A stretch of DNA of 64,000 nt from Phenylobacterium sp. (GCA_017991675.1 JAGOQB010000002.1:62001-126000), one strand, 5' to 3'. Shown: positions 47,401 through 57,200, numbered from the stretch's first letter. Notes: generated from the letters alone by a model not told the origin. Made by a program: numbers and translations.

Positions 47401-47701
47401 GACGGTGGTGGGCCTGCTGCCGCTGATGTTCCAGCTGCACCCCAACTTCCACGGCATGCACATGGAGTACAAGGCGCCCGGCTCCGAGTGGTGGGTGCAG
47501 CTGTCCGGAGCGGTGGTCTGGGGCCTGTCCTTCGCCACCCTGCTGACGCTGATCCTGACCCCGGTGATGCTGGCCGCCCCGAAGGTCTACGGCCGGCGGT
47601 TCGGCTGGCTGGGCGAGCGGCTGGGGCTGCGTAAGCGCAAGCGCCGCAGCGACGACATCGTCACAAGCGGCGAGAGCGAGATCGCCAAGGCCGCCGAATA
47701 G
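44465..47701 (+). CDS. RND efflux pump permease
   Basis: 1078-aa inner membrane transporter with the 12-helix RND layout and two large periplasmic loops. N-terminal VLAVTLIASLFGFFAYLSMP and DFPFLTVVVPYPGVSPEDAE; TM4 motif GILVDGGIVVVEYADRKM; TM10 motif VVVGHNIVLVDTYY; second half RFRPVMLTTLVTVVGLLPLM. Compared with AcrB the proton relay is changed: D407 is kept but D408 is Gly and K940 is His. Likely proton-driven but with a different relay (inference). Substrate unknown. Confidence 0.92.
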   Translation: MIGPLIDGAIKRRKVVLAVTLIASLFGFFAYLSMPRESNPNIDFPFLTVVVPYPGVSPEDAERLLVRPLETELQTIEGVKEMNAVARQSMAIVNLEFEADFDKDKALGEVRAKVDLARGKFPPDAEEPIIEEANASGEPIIGIVLSGAAPERTLFHISRSLQDRLESTPGVLEVYLNGGREELLEVTIDPVRMEAANVSPGELAQVIGRNNQLVPAGNLESGAGKFAVKVPGVVNQPADILALPIKKNGDRLITVGDIGDVRRTFKEANYITRFNGQPAFSVDVAKRSGANVLDTVKEVRKVVAEEQKRWPETVKVSYIFDESDFIGRTLVVLESGLLIATILVMLIIVATLGIRQGLMVGAAIPACFMLAFLMLNATGVTLNQMVMFGLVLAVGILVDGGIVVVEYADRKMAEGMSKEEAFAAAGKRMFWPVLNGTLTTLCAFLPFLFWNSIPGKFMSFLPMTLFYVLGASIFIALIFTPALGSIFGRKAAVDEAHLAEIEKSERGDPRQMTGFMGWYARTVDSLGHHPSTTMFATLAIIVVVIIAFRAENKPTEFFLQQDPEYVAVYVKARGNLSPQAQDVIVRQVESRLIGQKGVNSIFVRSGTASPGGGPNSIPNDTIGRINVDFVDYEDRLELGLVGKDIANEVRRRVAGIPGVEVEVREPQGGPPVGKDVQVELRSQDPAALNKAADIVKAKLAADRQLHELEDNRTSPGIEWNMTVDREAAGRYGVDVLTVGQAIQFVTGGVLVGRFRPDDADDELDIRVRFPPESRNVAAFDSLKIPTQFGPVPASYFIKLAPAQQVTTIQRRDGQRLAVVQANAVEGVAASHKIAELRPWLEKANLDPNVRWKFTGADEEGQEAARFFVAAMAVSLFLMGVILLWQFNSFYGVLVTLSAVALSTVGVLLGVVVNIAHTFDYISVIMLGTGVVALAGVVVGHNIVLVDTYYQLRRAGFPADEAAVRAATQRFRPVMLTTLVTVVGLLPLMFQLHPNFHGMHMEYKAPGSEWWVQLSGAVVWGLSFATLLTLILTPVMLAAPKVYGRRFGWLGERLGLRKRKRRSDDIVTSGESEIAKAAE

Positions 47702-47705
47702 GTCC

Positions 47706-47996
47706 TCAGACCTCGCGCGCCAGCCGCCGGCGGTTGGCGCGCACCCGGCGGCGATAGAGCGCCATGGCCTTGGTCGCCCCGGCGTGCGGCGAGCCGCTCA
47801 TGGCCCCGAGCGCGAGTTCGGTCTGGGCCGCCATCGCCGCGGAGACCTTCTCGGCCACCATGCGCTGGGCCTCGGCCGCCGCCCCTGCCCCGCCGCCGGC
47901 CAGCTTCATCATGCGCAGCGCGACCACCTGGCTGGACTCGGCCCCCAGCCAGAAGGCGTCGATCGACAGCTTCAGCCAGGGATTGGGATTGAACAT
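47706..47996 (-). CDS. hypothetical helical protein (phasin-like)
   Basis: 96-residue protein from ATG 47996. NPWLKLSIDAFWLGAESS and a long amphipathic Ala-rich helix with EAQRMVAEKVSAAMAAQTE, then a very basic tail (YRRRVRANRRRLAREV). The pattern resembles small phasin/granule-associated or DNA-contacting proteins of alphaproteobacteria. The function is not established. Confidence 0.55.
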   Translation of the reverse strand: MFNPNPWLKLSIDAFWLGAESSQVVALRMMKLAGGGAGAAAEAQRMVAEKVSAAMAAQTELALGAMSGSPHAGATKAMALYRRRVRANRRRLAREV

Positions 47997-48051
47997 CGGC
48001 GCGCCTTGCGAAACTTGAGGCTGCGACCCTAGACCCGGTCGCCGCCTGACG

Positions 48052-49893
<1,842 letters not shown>

Positions 49894-49900
49894 CGGCGGC

Positions 49901-50686
49901 TCACTTCAACAGGATGGTCGATTGGACCCCGCCGCCCGGGGTCATCCAGTCGATGCGCAGGCCCGCGGCCACGGCGGCGGCGCGGAACGGGCCGCTGGCC
50001 AGCGCCGGCGCGGGGGTCGCATCGACCTCAACCGGGTTCTCGGTGGCGTCGCCGAAGACGTCGATCTGCCGGCGGCCCGGCTCCAGCGGCTGGGTCAGGG
50101 CCAGGACATAGCGGCCGCGGCCGTCGGCCCGCCCCTCGGCGAACTTGCGGCCGTCGATATGGACGCTGAGGGCGGCGCCGGCCGGGGCGCGGCCGGACAC
50201 CACCGCCCCGCCCTCGCGATCGAAGTCGACGGCGTCGAGATCGTTCTTGCCGCTGCGGCCGACACGCAAGGCGCCGGTCCCGGCCCGCAGCAGCGCCGCC
50301 TCCCCGCCCGGGGTCAGCAGCAGATAGCCCTCGCTCTGCACCGTGCGTCCGCCGCCGGTCGCCGACAGGCCGTAGATCTGCGGCTGGGTCCCGCGCGGCG
50401 TCGCCAGGCGCCAGGCGCCCTTGGAATCGGCCTCCGCGAACAGGGCCTGGCCCTGCGGCGTCGCCAAACGCACCCGCGAGGCGCCCGGGGCCGAGCCGCT
50501 GATCCGCAGGCTGTCGCCGTCGAGCCGCACGTCGCTGACCTGCGGCGGCGCCAGATAGCCGACGTCGGCCGGGGCCGGCGCCCCCTTGGCGGCCGGCGCG
50601 GCGCTGGGCGCGGGGTCCTGGCCGCAGGCGGCCAGGCCGAGGGCGAGCGCCGCCAGCAGCGGCGGATGGAGCGGGACTCGGCGCAG
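49901..50686 (-). CDS. lipoprotein with Ig-like repeats, apparent CTG start
   Basis: About 261 aa. The reading frame carries a full lipoprotein signal (RRVPLHPPLLAALALGLAAC) whose lipobox is LAAC, but it has no ATG, GTG or TTG before a stop codon upstream. The only suitable start is CTG at 50686, seven bases after GGGAG. The mature part has an Ala/Pro-rich linker and at least two similar beta domains (GSAPGASRVRLATPQG; GRAPAGAALSVHIDGRKF), probably Ig-like. Any ATG-started model (GTG/ATG near 50530) would drop the signal. Precedes the Atm1-like gene. Confidence 0.65.
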   Translation of the reverse strand: MRRVPLHPPLLAALALGLAACGQDPAPSAAPAAKGAPAPADVGYLAPPQVSDVRLDGDSLRISGSAPGASRVRLATPQGQALFAEADSKGAWRLATPRGTQPQIYGLSATGGGRTVQSEGYLLLTPGGEAALLRAGTGALRVGRSGKNDLDAVDFDREGGAVVSGRAPAGAALSVHIDGRKFAEGRADGRGRYVLALTQPLEPGRRQIDVFGDATENPVEVDATPAPALASGPFRAAAVAAGLRIDWMTPGGGVQSTILLK

Positions 50687-50776
50687 CTTGAAACTCCCTG
50701 GTTCTCGGCCTAGCTAATCGGTCTTTCCCTGCGCCTCTGCAAGCGCGCCGCGTTGATTCTCCAGGAGCTTCATCAA

Positions 50777-51379
50777 ATGGGCGACGCGCCCGACCGCCTC
50801 GACTCCGTCTGCGTCTTCTGCGGCTCGTCCGATGCGGCCGATCCGGCCCTGCTGGCCAGCGCCGCCGAGCTGGGCCGCGGGCTGGCCGCGGCGGAGCTGA
50901 CGATGATCTACGGCGGCGGCGGGGTCGGGCTGATGGGCGCCTGCGCGGTCGCCGCGCACGAGGCCGGCGGCAAGGTGCTGGGCATCATCCCGGCCTTCCT
51001 TAAGGAGCGCGAGCGCCGCCTGGACGTGGTCGAGACCGTCGTCGTGGAGTCCATGCACGAGCGCAAGATGATGATGTTCGAGCGCTCGGACGGCTTCGTC
51101 GTGCTGCCCGGCGGCATCGGCACGCTGGAGGAAGTGGTCGAACTGCTGTCGTGGCGGCGCCTGGACCTGCACGGCAAGCCGGTGGTGTTCTACAATCCGG
51201 ACGGCTTCTGGGAACCGCTGTTCCACCTGTTCCAGCACACGGTCGACCAGCACCTGACCCCGCCCAGCTTCATGGCGAGCTGGGTCGCGGTGGACGCCAT
51301 CGACGAGATCATCCCGGCCCTGCGCCGCGGCATGCCGACCGGACTGGACGCCGCCCCGGACGTCGCCGAGCTGACCTGA
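50777..51379 (+). CDS. LOG family nucleotide 5'-monophosphate phosphoribohydrolase
   Basis: 200-aa Rossmann-fold TIGR00730 protein. Motifs VCVFCGSSDAA, TMIYGGGGVGLMG and VVLPGGIGTLEEVVELLSW are those of Lonely-guy (cytokinin-activating) enzymes and nucleosidase PpnN relatives. ATG 50777 preceded by CAGGAG nine bases upstream; an in-frame TTG at 50753 is less likely. In bacteria the physiological substrate is probably a nucleoside monophosphate. Confidence 0.9.
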   Translation: MGDAPDRLDSVCVFCGSSDAADPALLASAAELGRGLAAAELTMIYGGGGVGLMGACAVAAHEAGGKVLGIIPAFLKERERRLDVVETVVVESMHERKMMMFERSDGFVVLPGGIGTLEEVVELLSWRRLDLHGKPVVFYNPDGFWEPLFHLFQHTVDQHLTPPSFMASWVAVDAIDEIIPALRRGMPTGLDAAPDVAELT

Positions 51380-51420
51380 AGGCGGAGCGGGCCTGGGACT
51401 GCGTCCAGGAGCGAACTCCG

Positions 51421-51557
51421 GTGTCATCCCGGTTTGCGTAGCAAGACCGGGATCCATTCGCGCCTTGGCGGCAGGACGGGCGGCGGCCGAGCCGAGACTT
51501 GCGAGATCAGGTGTTCATGGGTCCCGGTCTTCGGCTACGCCGAAACCGGGATGACAC
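51421..51557. repeat. dispersed inverted-repeat element, family A copy 3
   Basis: 137 bp with perfect 15-base terminal inverted repeats (GTGTCATCCCGGTTT at 51421-51435 and its complement at 51543-51557). Shares inner GGATCCATTCGCGCC and TCAGGTGTTCATGGGTCCC with the copy at 34149. Lies between convergent genes. Confidence 0.85.
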
Positions 51558-51569
51558 TCTTATGGGCGA

Positions 51570-52091
51570 CTAAGCGCGCAGCCGCTCCAGCAGCACGATC
51601 TCGCCGTGATAGTCGGCGCGGGCGTACTCGCGGAAGCCGGCCTTGCCCGCGGCGCGCAGGGACGGCGCGTTCTGCGGATTGATCATGCAGACCGTGCGGC
51701 CGCCCGGCAGGTTGGCGTCGGCCCAGGCCAGGGCTGCGGCGATCGCCTCGCTGGCGTAACCCTTGCCGTGGACCGTGGGGCTGAGCACCCAGCCCATTTC
51801 CGGGGTGTCGCCGAAGCCCGGCTGGAAGTCGCGCATGAAGTCGGCAAGGCCGAGTTCGCCGACGAAGCGGCCCGAGGGTTTTTCGCAAATCGCCCAGAAG
51901 CCGAAGCCCATCTCGCGCCAGTGGCCGACATAGCGCAGCAGGCGGGCCCAGGATTCCTCGCGCGTGAAGGCGCGACCGCCGATGAAGCGGATGACGTCCG
52001 GATCGGCCCACAGCGCCGCGCAGTCGTCGAGGTCGGCCTTGGCGTGCGGCCGCAGAACCAGCCGCTCGGTCTCGATCGTCGGCGCGATCAC
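51570..52091 (-). CDS. GNAT acetyltransferase (RimJ/RimL family)
   Basis: 173-aa GNAT with IETERLVLRPHAKADLDD at the start, GELGLADFMRD, EMGWVLSPTVHGKGYASEA (acetyl-CoA P-loop) and NAPSLRAAGKAGFREY. GTG start at 52091 overlaps the nadE stop (GTGA). Could acetylate ribosomal protein N-termini or a small amine. Confidence 0.87.
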   Translation of the reverse strand: MIAPTIETERLVLRPHAKADLDDCAALWADPDVIRFIGGRAFTREESWARLLRYVGHWREMGFGFWAICEKPSGRFVGELGLADFMRDFQPGFGDTPEMGWVLSPTVHGKGYASEAIAAALAWADANLPGGRTVCMINPQNAPSLRAAGKAGFREYARADYHGEIVLLERLRA

Positions 52092-53752
52092 TTGCTGACC
52101 ACGTCGCGGAAGCCGTTGACGATCGGATAGCGGCGGTCACGGCCGAAGGCGCGGGCCCCGACCTTCACGCCCGGCGCGGCCTGGCGGCGCTTGTACTCCG
52201 AATTGTAGAGCAGCCGCTGGATGCGCTCGACGGTCTCGGGCGCATGGCCGCGGGCGACGATCTCATCGAGGGTCGCCTCCTCCTCCACCAGCCCATGCAG
52301 GATGGCGTCGAGCTCGGCGTATTCGGGCAGGCTGTCCTGGTCCTTCTGGTCGGGGCGCAGCTCGGCCGACGGGGCCTTGGTCAGGATGCGTTCGGGAATC
52401 GGGTCGGCGGCCACGCCATAGGGATCGTTGGCATTGCGCCAGTCGCAGACCGCGTAGACCTCGGTCTTGTAGATGTCCTTGATCACGTTGTAGCCGCCGC
52501 ACATGTCGCCGTAGAGCGTGGCGTAGCCGACGGCCATCTCCGACTTGTTGCCGGTGGTCATCAGCATCAGGCCGAGCTTGTTGGAGAGCGCCATCAGCGA
52601 GACGCCGCGGGCACGGGCCTGGATGTTCTCCTCGGTCAGGTCCGGGGCCTTGCCCTCGAAGTGCGGGGTCAACATCTGGGCGAAGGCGTCGATGGCCGGG
52701 ACGATCGAAACTTCGTCCAGCCGCACCCCCAGCCGCTTGGCGCAGTCAGCCGCGTCGTCGAGGCTGTCCTGACTGGTGTAGCGCGAGGGCAGCATGAAGC
52801 AGCGGACCCGGTCGGGACCGAGCGCGTCGGCGGCGACCACGGCGCTGATCGCCGAATCGACGCCGCCGGACAGGCCGAGCAGCACGCCCGGGAACCCGGA
52901 CTTGTTCACGTAGTCGCGCAGGCCCAGGACCATGGCGCGGTAGACCTCCTCCGGGCCCGAGACCCAACCGGCCATCGGGGCCTCGACGCAGGCCCAGCCG
53001 CCCTGCCCCTTTTCCCAGACGGTCAGGGCGAAGGCTTCCTCGAACATCGGCAGGCGCATGACCACCTCGCCCTGGGCCGACAGCGCGAACGAACCGCCGT
53101 CGAACACCAGCTCGTCCTGGCCGCCGACCTCGTTGACGTAGAGCATCGGCAGGCCGGTTTCGGCGACGCGGGCCTTGGCCACGCCCATGCGTTCGTGATC
53201 GGCGGCGCGACGGAACGGCGAGCCGTTGGGGACCAGCAGGATCTCGGCGCCCTTGGCCTTCAGGTCGGCGCAGATCGAAGCCGACCAGATGTCCTCGCAG
53301 ATCGGCGCGCCGAGCTTGACGCCCTTCCATTCGAAAACGCTGGCCGAGGCGCCGGCCTCAAACACCCGCTTTTCGTCGAAGACGCCGTAGTTGGGCAGGT
53401 CGCCCTTGATCGCCAGGCCCTTGATCTCGCCCTCGGCGAGGAAGGCCAGGGCGTTGTGCGGACGCCCGCCGGGCTTGGCGTTGGGCCAGATCACGCCGAC
53501 CAGGGCGGCGGGGCCGTCCTTGGTCTCCAGGGCCAGCCGCTCGACCGCGGCCTTGCCGGCGGCCCAGAAGGCCGGCTTCAGCGCCAGGTCCTCGGGCGGG
53601 TAGCCGTTGATGAACAGTTCGGAAAAGACCGCGATGTCGGCGCCGGCCGCCTTGGCCTGCGCCAGGCGCTCGCGCGCCAGCGCCTCGTTATGGGCGATGG
53701 CGCCCACGGTCGGATTGGCTTGGATGGCGGCGATGACGAGGCGCGTGGACAT
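52088..53752 (-). CDS. nadE: glutamine-dependent NAD+ synthetase
   Basis: 554-aa two-domain enzyme. N-terminal nitrilase-like glutaminase with the Glu-Lys-Cys triad (VFSELFINGYPPED; GDLPNYGVFDEKRVF; GAPICEDIW). C-terminal NAD synthetase with PP-loop LGLSGGVDSAI and DMCGGYNVIKDIYKTEVY. Makes NAD+ from nicotinate adenine dinucleotide. I chose ATG 53752; an upstream ATG at 53761 adds three residues. Confidence 0.95.
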   Translation of the reverse strand: MSTRLVIAAIQANPTVGAIAHNEALARERLAQAKAAGADIAVFSELFINGYPPEDLALKPAFWAAGKAAVERLALETKDGPAALVGVIWPNAKPGGRPHNALAFLAEGEIKGLAIKGDLPNYGVFDEKRVFEAGASASVFEWKGVKLGAPICEDIWSASICADLKAKGAEILLVPNGSPFRRAADHERMGVAKARVAETGLPMLYVNEVGGQDELVFDGGSFALSAQGEVVMRLPMFEEAFALTVWEKGQGGWACVEAPMAGWVSGPEEVYRAMVLGLRDYVNKSGFPGVLLGLSGGVDSAISAVVAADALGPDRVRCFMLPSRYTSQDSLDDAADCAKRLGVRLDEVSIVPAIDAFAQMLTPHFEGKAPDLTEENIQARARGVSLMALSNKLGLMLMTTGNKSEMAVGYATLYGDMCGGYNVIKDIYKTEVYAVCDWRNANDPYGVAADPIPERILTKAPSAELRPDQKDQDSLPEYAELDAILHGLVEEEATLDEIVARGHAPETVERIQRLLYNSEYKRRQAAPGVKVGARAFGRDRRYPIVNGFRDVVSK

Positions 53753-53872
53753 GAATCCCATGTAGCCTCGCCATGGGCTGCGGGCCAGAGCCAGGCGGCC
53801 ACAACCCTTGGCAATCGCCGCGCAGAATGGAGATTTCGGTCAGCCCGGGGCGGCGCCCAGCACGGCCCCGGC

Positions 53873-53905
53873 GCAAAGAAAAAGGGCGGTCCCGAAGGAC
53901 CGCCC
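53873..53905 (-). terminator. intrinsic terminator of dksA
   Basis: Read on the minus strand: GGGCGGTCC-TTCG-GGACCGCCC followed by TTTTTCTTT. Nine-base-pair stem with a UUCG-type loop, eight bases after the dksA stop. Confidence 0.9.
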
Positions 53906-53913
53906 TCTCAAAC

Positions 53914-54342
53914 TCAGTCGTCCCGATGGACCCGTTCGCGGCGTTCGTGCCGCTCCTGGGCCTCCAGGCTCAAGGTCGCGATCGGACGGGCTTCGAGGCG
54001 GGCGACGCCGATCGGCTCGCCGGTGTCCTCGCAGTAGCCGTACGATCCATCCTCGATCCGCCGCAACGCTTCGTCGATCTTCGAGATCAACTTGCGCTGG
54101 CGATCGCGAGTGCGAAGTTCAAGCGCGCGGTCGGTTTCCGACGTCGCCCGATCCGCCAAGTCGGGATGGTTCTCTGTCTCAGTCTGAAGATGAGCCAGAG
54201 TTTCCCGGGACTCGCGAAGGATGTCCTCTTTCCAGTTCAGCAGCTTCTGTTTGAAGTACTCGAGCTGCCGCTCATTCATGAATTCCTCGTCCTCGGAAGG
54301 ACGATATTCAGGCTTTTCCGCCAACATCGTGGCCGTGCTCAT
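53914..54342 (-). CDS. dksA: DksA-family RNA polymerase-binding factor
   Basis: 142-aa RNAP secondary-channel protein acting with ppGpp. Coiled coil (NERQLEYFKQKLLNWKEDIL... to LELRTRDRQRKLISKIDEAL) with the functional tip DLADRAT, which keeps the two Asp and the Ala. The zinc finger is degenerate: after YGYC the other three Cys positions are Thr, Ser and Ala. A fold without zinc is likely, as for some alphaproteobacterial DksA proteins. A TTGAAA-N16-TATAAG promoter lies upstream. Confidence 0.93.
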   Translation of the reverse strand: MSTATMLAEKPEYRPSEDEEFMNERQLEYFKQKLLNWKEDILRESRETLAHLQTETENHPDLADRATSETDRALELRTRDRQRKLISKIDEALRRIEDGSYGYCEDTGEPIGVARLEARPIATLSLEAQERHERRERVHRDD

Positions 54343-54390
54343 AGACGCCTCAAGCCCCCTCGGTACATCAACCCGACGAAACGCGGGCCG

Positions 54391-54418
54391 CTTATACCAA
54401 ATAGAAATCCGCTTTCAA
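54391..54418 (-). promoter_or_regulatory. sigma70-type promoter for dksA
   Basis: On the minus strand, TTGAAA and TATAAG separated by 16 bases, ending about 49 bases before the dksA ATG at 54342. Lower GC than the surroundings. Confidence 0.55.
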
Positions 54419-54441
54419 CGAACCTCGCTCTCCGCAGGCCA

Positions 54442-54873
54442 TTACGCCGCACGATTCGCGCGCTCGAGTTTAGCGAGCTCCACGGCAGCACGGGTTTCAA
54501 TCTCGTTCAATACACCTTCTAGGCGTTCGTCGTCGGAGCCTTGTCGCTCCTCGGCGACCGCCCGCTTCAGGCGCTCTAGATCGTCCACCGACACATCGCC
54601 CGAAAGGAGCGCGATCTTCACGTCTTCGAGAACGTCGAGAATCTTGCCGGCGCGCCCGACGGCGCGGCGGCGGCGCTCCAACGGCCCGCCGATATCCTGC
54701 AGGGCGAGGATCGCATCGACGCTCATCACCCCGCCGACCCCGCCGGCGCGCGCGACCTGAGCTGCGCCCGCAGCCGCCGCGGGCTGGGCGATCTGGAAGC
54801 CCTCCCCACCGGCCGGCTTAGCCTTGCCCGGCCCTGAGGCGGATCCGACGCCGCTTGTTCCGCTGACCTTCAT
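54442..54873 (-). CDS. fliX: flagellar assembly regulator FliX
   Basis: 143-aa trans-acting factor. In Caulobacter FliX links completion of the early flagellar basal body to FlbD-dependent sigma54 transcription. Low-complexity N-terminus (KVSGTSGVGSASG...), then the conserved helical C-terminus: DAILALQDIGGPLERRRRAV, RAGKILDVLEDVKIALL and LNEIETRAAVELAKLERA. Divergent from flgI, as expected for this order. Confidence 0.92.
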   Translation of the reverse strand: MKVSGTSGVGSASGPGKAKPAGGEGFQIAQPAAAAGAAQVARAGGVGGVMSVDAILALQDIGGPLERRRRAVGRAGKILDVLEDVKIALLSGDVSVDDLERLKRAVAEERQGSDDERLEGVLNEIETRAAVELAKLERANRAA

Positions 54874-54918
54874 GAAAGGCCCTCTACCATGGTTCGTCCC
54901 AAATCTCTCGGGGCAAGC

Positions 54919-54933
54919 TTATGGTATGGTTAA
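54919..54933 (-). promoter_or_regulatory. CtrA-like box upstream of fliX
   Basis: On the minus strand, TTAA-CCATACC-ATAA, one mismatch from TTAA-N7-TTAA, 46-60 bases before the fliX ATG. FliX is a class II flagellar gene under CtrA in Caulobacter. Confidence 0.45.
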
Positions 54934-55014
54934 TGCCGGGCAATTTCTGCCGCCAGGCGCCTCCGACGCGGCGCCCGCCAAACCTTCACCATTGATTTTG
55001 CTGATATTTTAAAC

Positions 55015-55030
55015 TGGCACGCCCATCGCA
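55015..55030 (+). promoter_or_regulatory. sigma54 promoter of flgI
   Basis: TGGCACGCCCATCGCA matches the -24/-12 consensus TGGCACG-N4-TTGCW except one base. It ends 44 bases before the flgI ATG. Class III flagellar promoters of Caulobacter have this form and are activated by FlbD. Confidence 0.65.
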
Positions 55031-55074
55031 AGGGACCAGCAAGCTCTTTGCCGTCCGTATTGCGTCGAGGTCCC

Positions 55075-56181
55075 ATGCGTCGAACTTTCCGCCTCTTCAG
55101 CGCCGCTTTCGTCGCCGCCGCCCTGGTTTCCGGGCCGGCCTTCGCCAAGTCGCGGATCAAGGACATCGTCGAGTTCGAGGGCGTGCGCGACAACATGCTG
55201 GTCGGCTACGGCCTGGTGGTCGGCCTGAACGGCACCGGCGACAGCCTGCGCAACGCCCCCTTCACCCGCCAGAGCCTGGAGGCCATGCTCGAGCGGCTGG
55301 GGGTCAACACCCGCGACGCCAACCTCAACACCAAGAACGTCGCCGCCGTCATGGTGACCGCCCGCCTCCCCGCCTTCGTCGCCGCCGGCGCGCCGATCGA
55401 CGCGACGGTCTCGGCCATGGGCGACGCCAAGAGCCTGCAGGGCGGCACGCTGCTGGTCACCCCGCTGATGGGCGCCGACGGCCAGGCCTACGCGGTCAGC
55501 CAGGGCACGGTGCAGACCGGCTCGATCTCGGCCGGCGGGGCCTCGGGCTCGTCGGTGTCGAAGGGCGTGCCGACCGCCGGGCGGATCGCCGGCGGGGCCA
55601 TCGTCGAGCGCGAGATCGGCTTCCAGATGGCGAGCATGGGCGAGCTGCGCATGACCCTGCGCAATCCCGACTTCTCGACCGCCCGCAAGATCGCCGACGC
55701 GGTCAACACCCGTTTCCCCGGCGCCGCCCGCGCCGACAACCCGACCATCGTCACCATCCGCTCGCCGGGCGGCCAGGACATGGTCTCGTTCATGTCGCAG
55801 GTCGAGAACCTGAGCGTCGAGACCGACAGCCCGGCCAAGGTGGTGATCGACGAGGTCGCCGGCGTGATCGTGATGGGCGAGAACGTCCGCGTCTCCACCG
55901 TCGCCATCGCCCAGGGCAACCTGACCATCACCGTGCGCGAGAGCCCGGCGGTCAGCCAACCGGCGCCGTTCAGCCGCGGCCAGACCGCGGTGGTGCCGCA
56001 GTCCGACGTCCAGGTGGACGAGGAGAAGGGCAAAAAGTTCATCACCCTGCGCGACGGCGCCTCGCTGGCCAGCCTGGTCGCCGGCCTGAACGCGCTGGGC
56101 GTCACGCCGCGGGACATGATCTCGATCCTGCAGACCATCAAGGCGGCCGGCGCGCTGCAAGCCGACATCGAGGTGATGTGA
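55075..56181 (+). CDS. flgI: flagellar P-ring protein FlgI
   Basis: 368-aa periplasmic P-ring subunit that surrounds the flagellar rod. Signal peptide ([20 protein letters not shown]). Mature domain: [58 protein letters not shown] and C-terminal [20 protein letters not shown]. Length agrees with the family. Overlaps the next gene by one base (TGATG). Confidence 0.96.
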   Translation: MRRTFRLFSAAFVAAALVSGPAFAKSRIKDIVEFEGVRDNMLVGYGLVVGLNGTGDSLRNAPFTRQSLEAMLERLGVNTRDANLNTKNVAAVMVTARLPAFVAAGAPIDATVSAMGDAKSLQGGTLLVTPLMGADGQAYAVSQGTVQTGSISAGGASGSSVSKGVPTAGRIAGGAIVEREIGFQMASMGELRMTLRNPDFSTARKIADAVNTRFPGAARADNPTIVTIRSPGGQDMVSFMSQVENLSVETDSPAKVVIDEVAGVIVMGENVRVSTVAIAQGNLTITVRESPAVSQPAPFSRGQTAVVPQSDVQVDEEKGKKFITLRDGASLASLVAGLNALGVTPRDMISILQTIKAAGALQADIEVM

Positions 56182-56489
56182 TGGACCTGACCTCCAGCGC
56201 CTTCGCCATTCCGACCGCGGCGACGCCGCAGCTCACCGCCGAGCAACTGGCCAAGCGCGGCCAGATCGAAAAGACCGCCAAGGACTTCGAGACCTCGTTC
56301 CTGTCGGTGATGCTGAGCCAGATGTTCAAGGACGTCGGGGCCGAGGCGCCGTTCAACGGCGGCCATGGCGAGGCGGCGTTCAAGTCGTTCCTGAGCGACG
56401 CCATGGCCAAGCAGGTCGGCAAGGCCGGCGGCGTCGGCCTGTCCGATCGCGTCGCCCAGGAAATGTTGAAACTTCAAGGTCTGAGTTAG
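56181..56489 (+). CDS. cheL: rod-binding-domain protein (CheL / FlgJ N-terminal type)
   Basis: 102-aa protein corresponding to the FlgJ N-terminal rod-binding domain alone: [20 protein letters not shown] and [20 protein letters not shown]. In Caulobacter this small gene downstream of flgI is called cheL. ATG at 56181 shares a base with the flgI stop; no peptidoglycan hydrolase domain follows. Confidence 0.87.
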   Translation: MDLTSSAFAIPTAATPQLTAEQLAKRGQIEKTAKDFETSFLSVMLSQMFKDVGAEAPFNGGHGEAAFKSFLSDAMAKQVGKAGGVGLSDRVAQEMLKLQGLS

Positions 56490-56500
56490 GAGAGTTTGGC

Positions 56501-56944
56501 ATGGCGATCTCCGCCACGGACGCGACCGACCGCGTCGAACAACTGATCGTTCTGACCGAGCGCCTGACCGAGCTGATCGCGCACGAGGCGCTGGCCTTCG
56601 AGGAGCGGCGGCCGCAGGACGCGGCGCTGCACATCGAGGAAACTTCGAAGCTGGCCAATGTCTATCGGCACGAGTCGGCCCGCGTGCGCGCCAACCCGAA
56701 CCTGGTGGCCGGCGCGCCGCTGGTCCAGCGCACGCGGCTGATCCGGGCCACCGAGGCGTTCGACGCGGTGCTGGCCCGCCAGGGCCGCGCCCTGGACGCC
56801 GCCAAGACGGTCACCGAGGGCCTGGTCCGGGCGATCGCCGAGGAGGTCGCCTCCAAGCGCAACACCGGTTCCGGCTACGGTCGCGGCGGCGCGGCCGCGC
56901 CGGCGGCTTCGGCCACCTCGATCACGCTGAACAAGCGGGCCTGA
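56501..56944 (+). CDS. flbY: FlbY/FlgN-like flagellar protein
   Basis: 147-aa all-helical protein. RVEQLIVLTERLTELIAHEALAF and EETSKLANVYRHESARVRAN resemble FlgN-type export chaperones, and the position after cheL matches Caulobacter flbY. Low-complexity Ala/Gly C-terminus. Eleven bases after the cheL stop (AGGAG in between), so it completes the flgI operon. Confidence 0.75.
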   Translation: MAISATDATDRVEQLIVLTERLTELIAHEALAFEERRPQDAALHIEETSKLANVYRHESARVRANPNLVAGAPLVQRTRLIRATEAFDAVLARQGRALDAAKTVTEGLVRAIAEEVASKRNTGSGYGRGGAAAPAASATSITLNKRA

Positions 56945-56946
56945 AG

Positions 56947-57076
56947 CCCCAAGATCCTCCCCTCTTGGGGGAGGTCGCTCGGCGCGGAGCGCTGAGACGG
57001 AGGGGGACCGCTCTCCTGGAGTCAAAGCCCCCTCAGTCAGCCAATCGGCTGACAGCTCCCCCAGCGGGGGAGCATT
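56947..57076. repeat. dispersed inverted-repeat element, family B copy 2
   Basis: Begins CCCAAGATCCTCCCC and ends GGGGGAGCATTT. Shares GAGACGGAGGGGGA, GTCAAAGCCCCCTCA, GCCAATCGGC and AGCTCCCCCAGCGGGGGAGCAT with the copy at 39951. Follows the flagellar operon. Confidence 0.8.
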
Positions 57077-57200
57077 TCTGCACCCAGCACTTGCCCGCGC
57101 TGTCAGCCCTTCTGGCCCCCACCTTGGAAATTAAACGCTTGTTTGACCCTGGGTCATGGGCCTACCCTGGGCGCTGTCGTCGGGCTGTTCCGGCGACCGC

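Noticed and set aside
45787-47634. 615-codon ORF inside the RND permease
   Set aside because: Third-frame shadow of the permease with Arg-rich composition.
54934-54960. Possible sigma54 promoter for fliX (TGGCGGCAGAAATTGCC on minus strand)
   Set aside because: The GG and GC elements are separated by 11 bases instead of 10, and the -24 box is poor.
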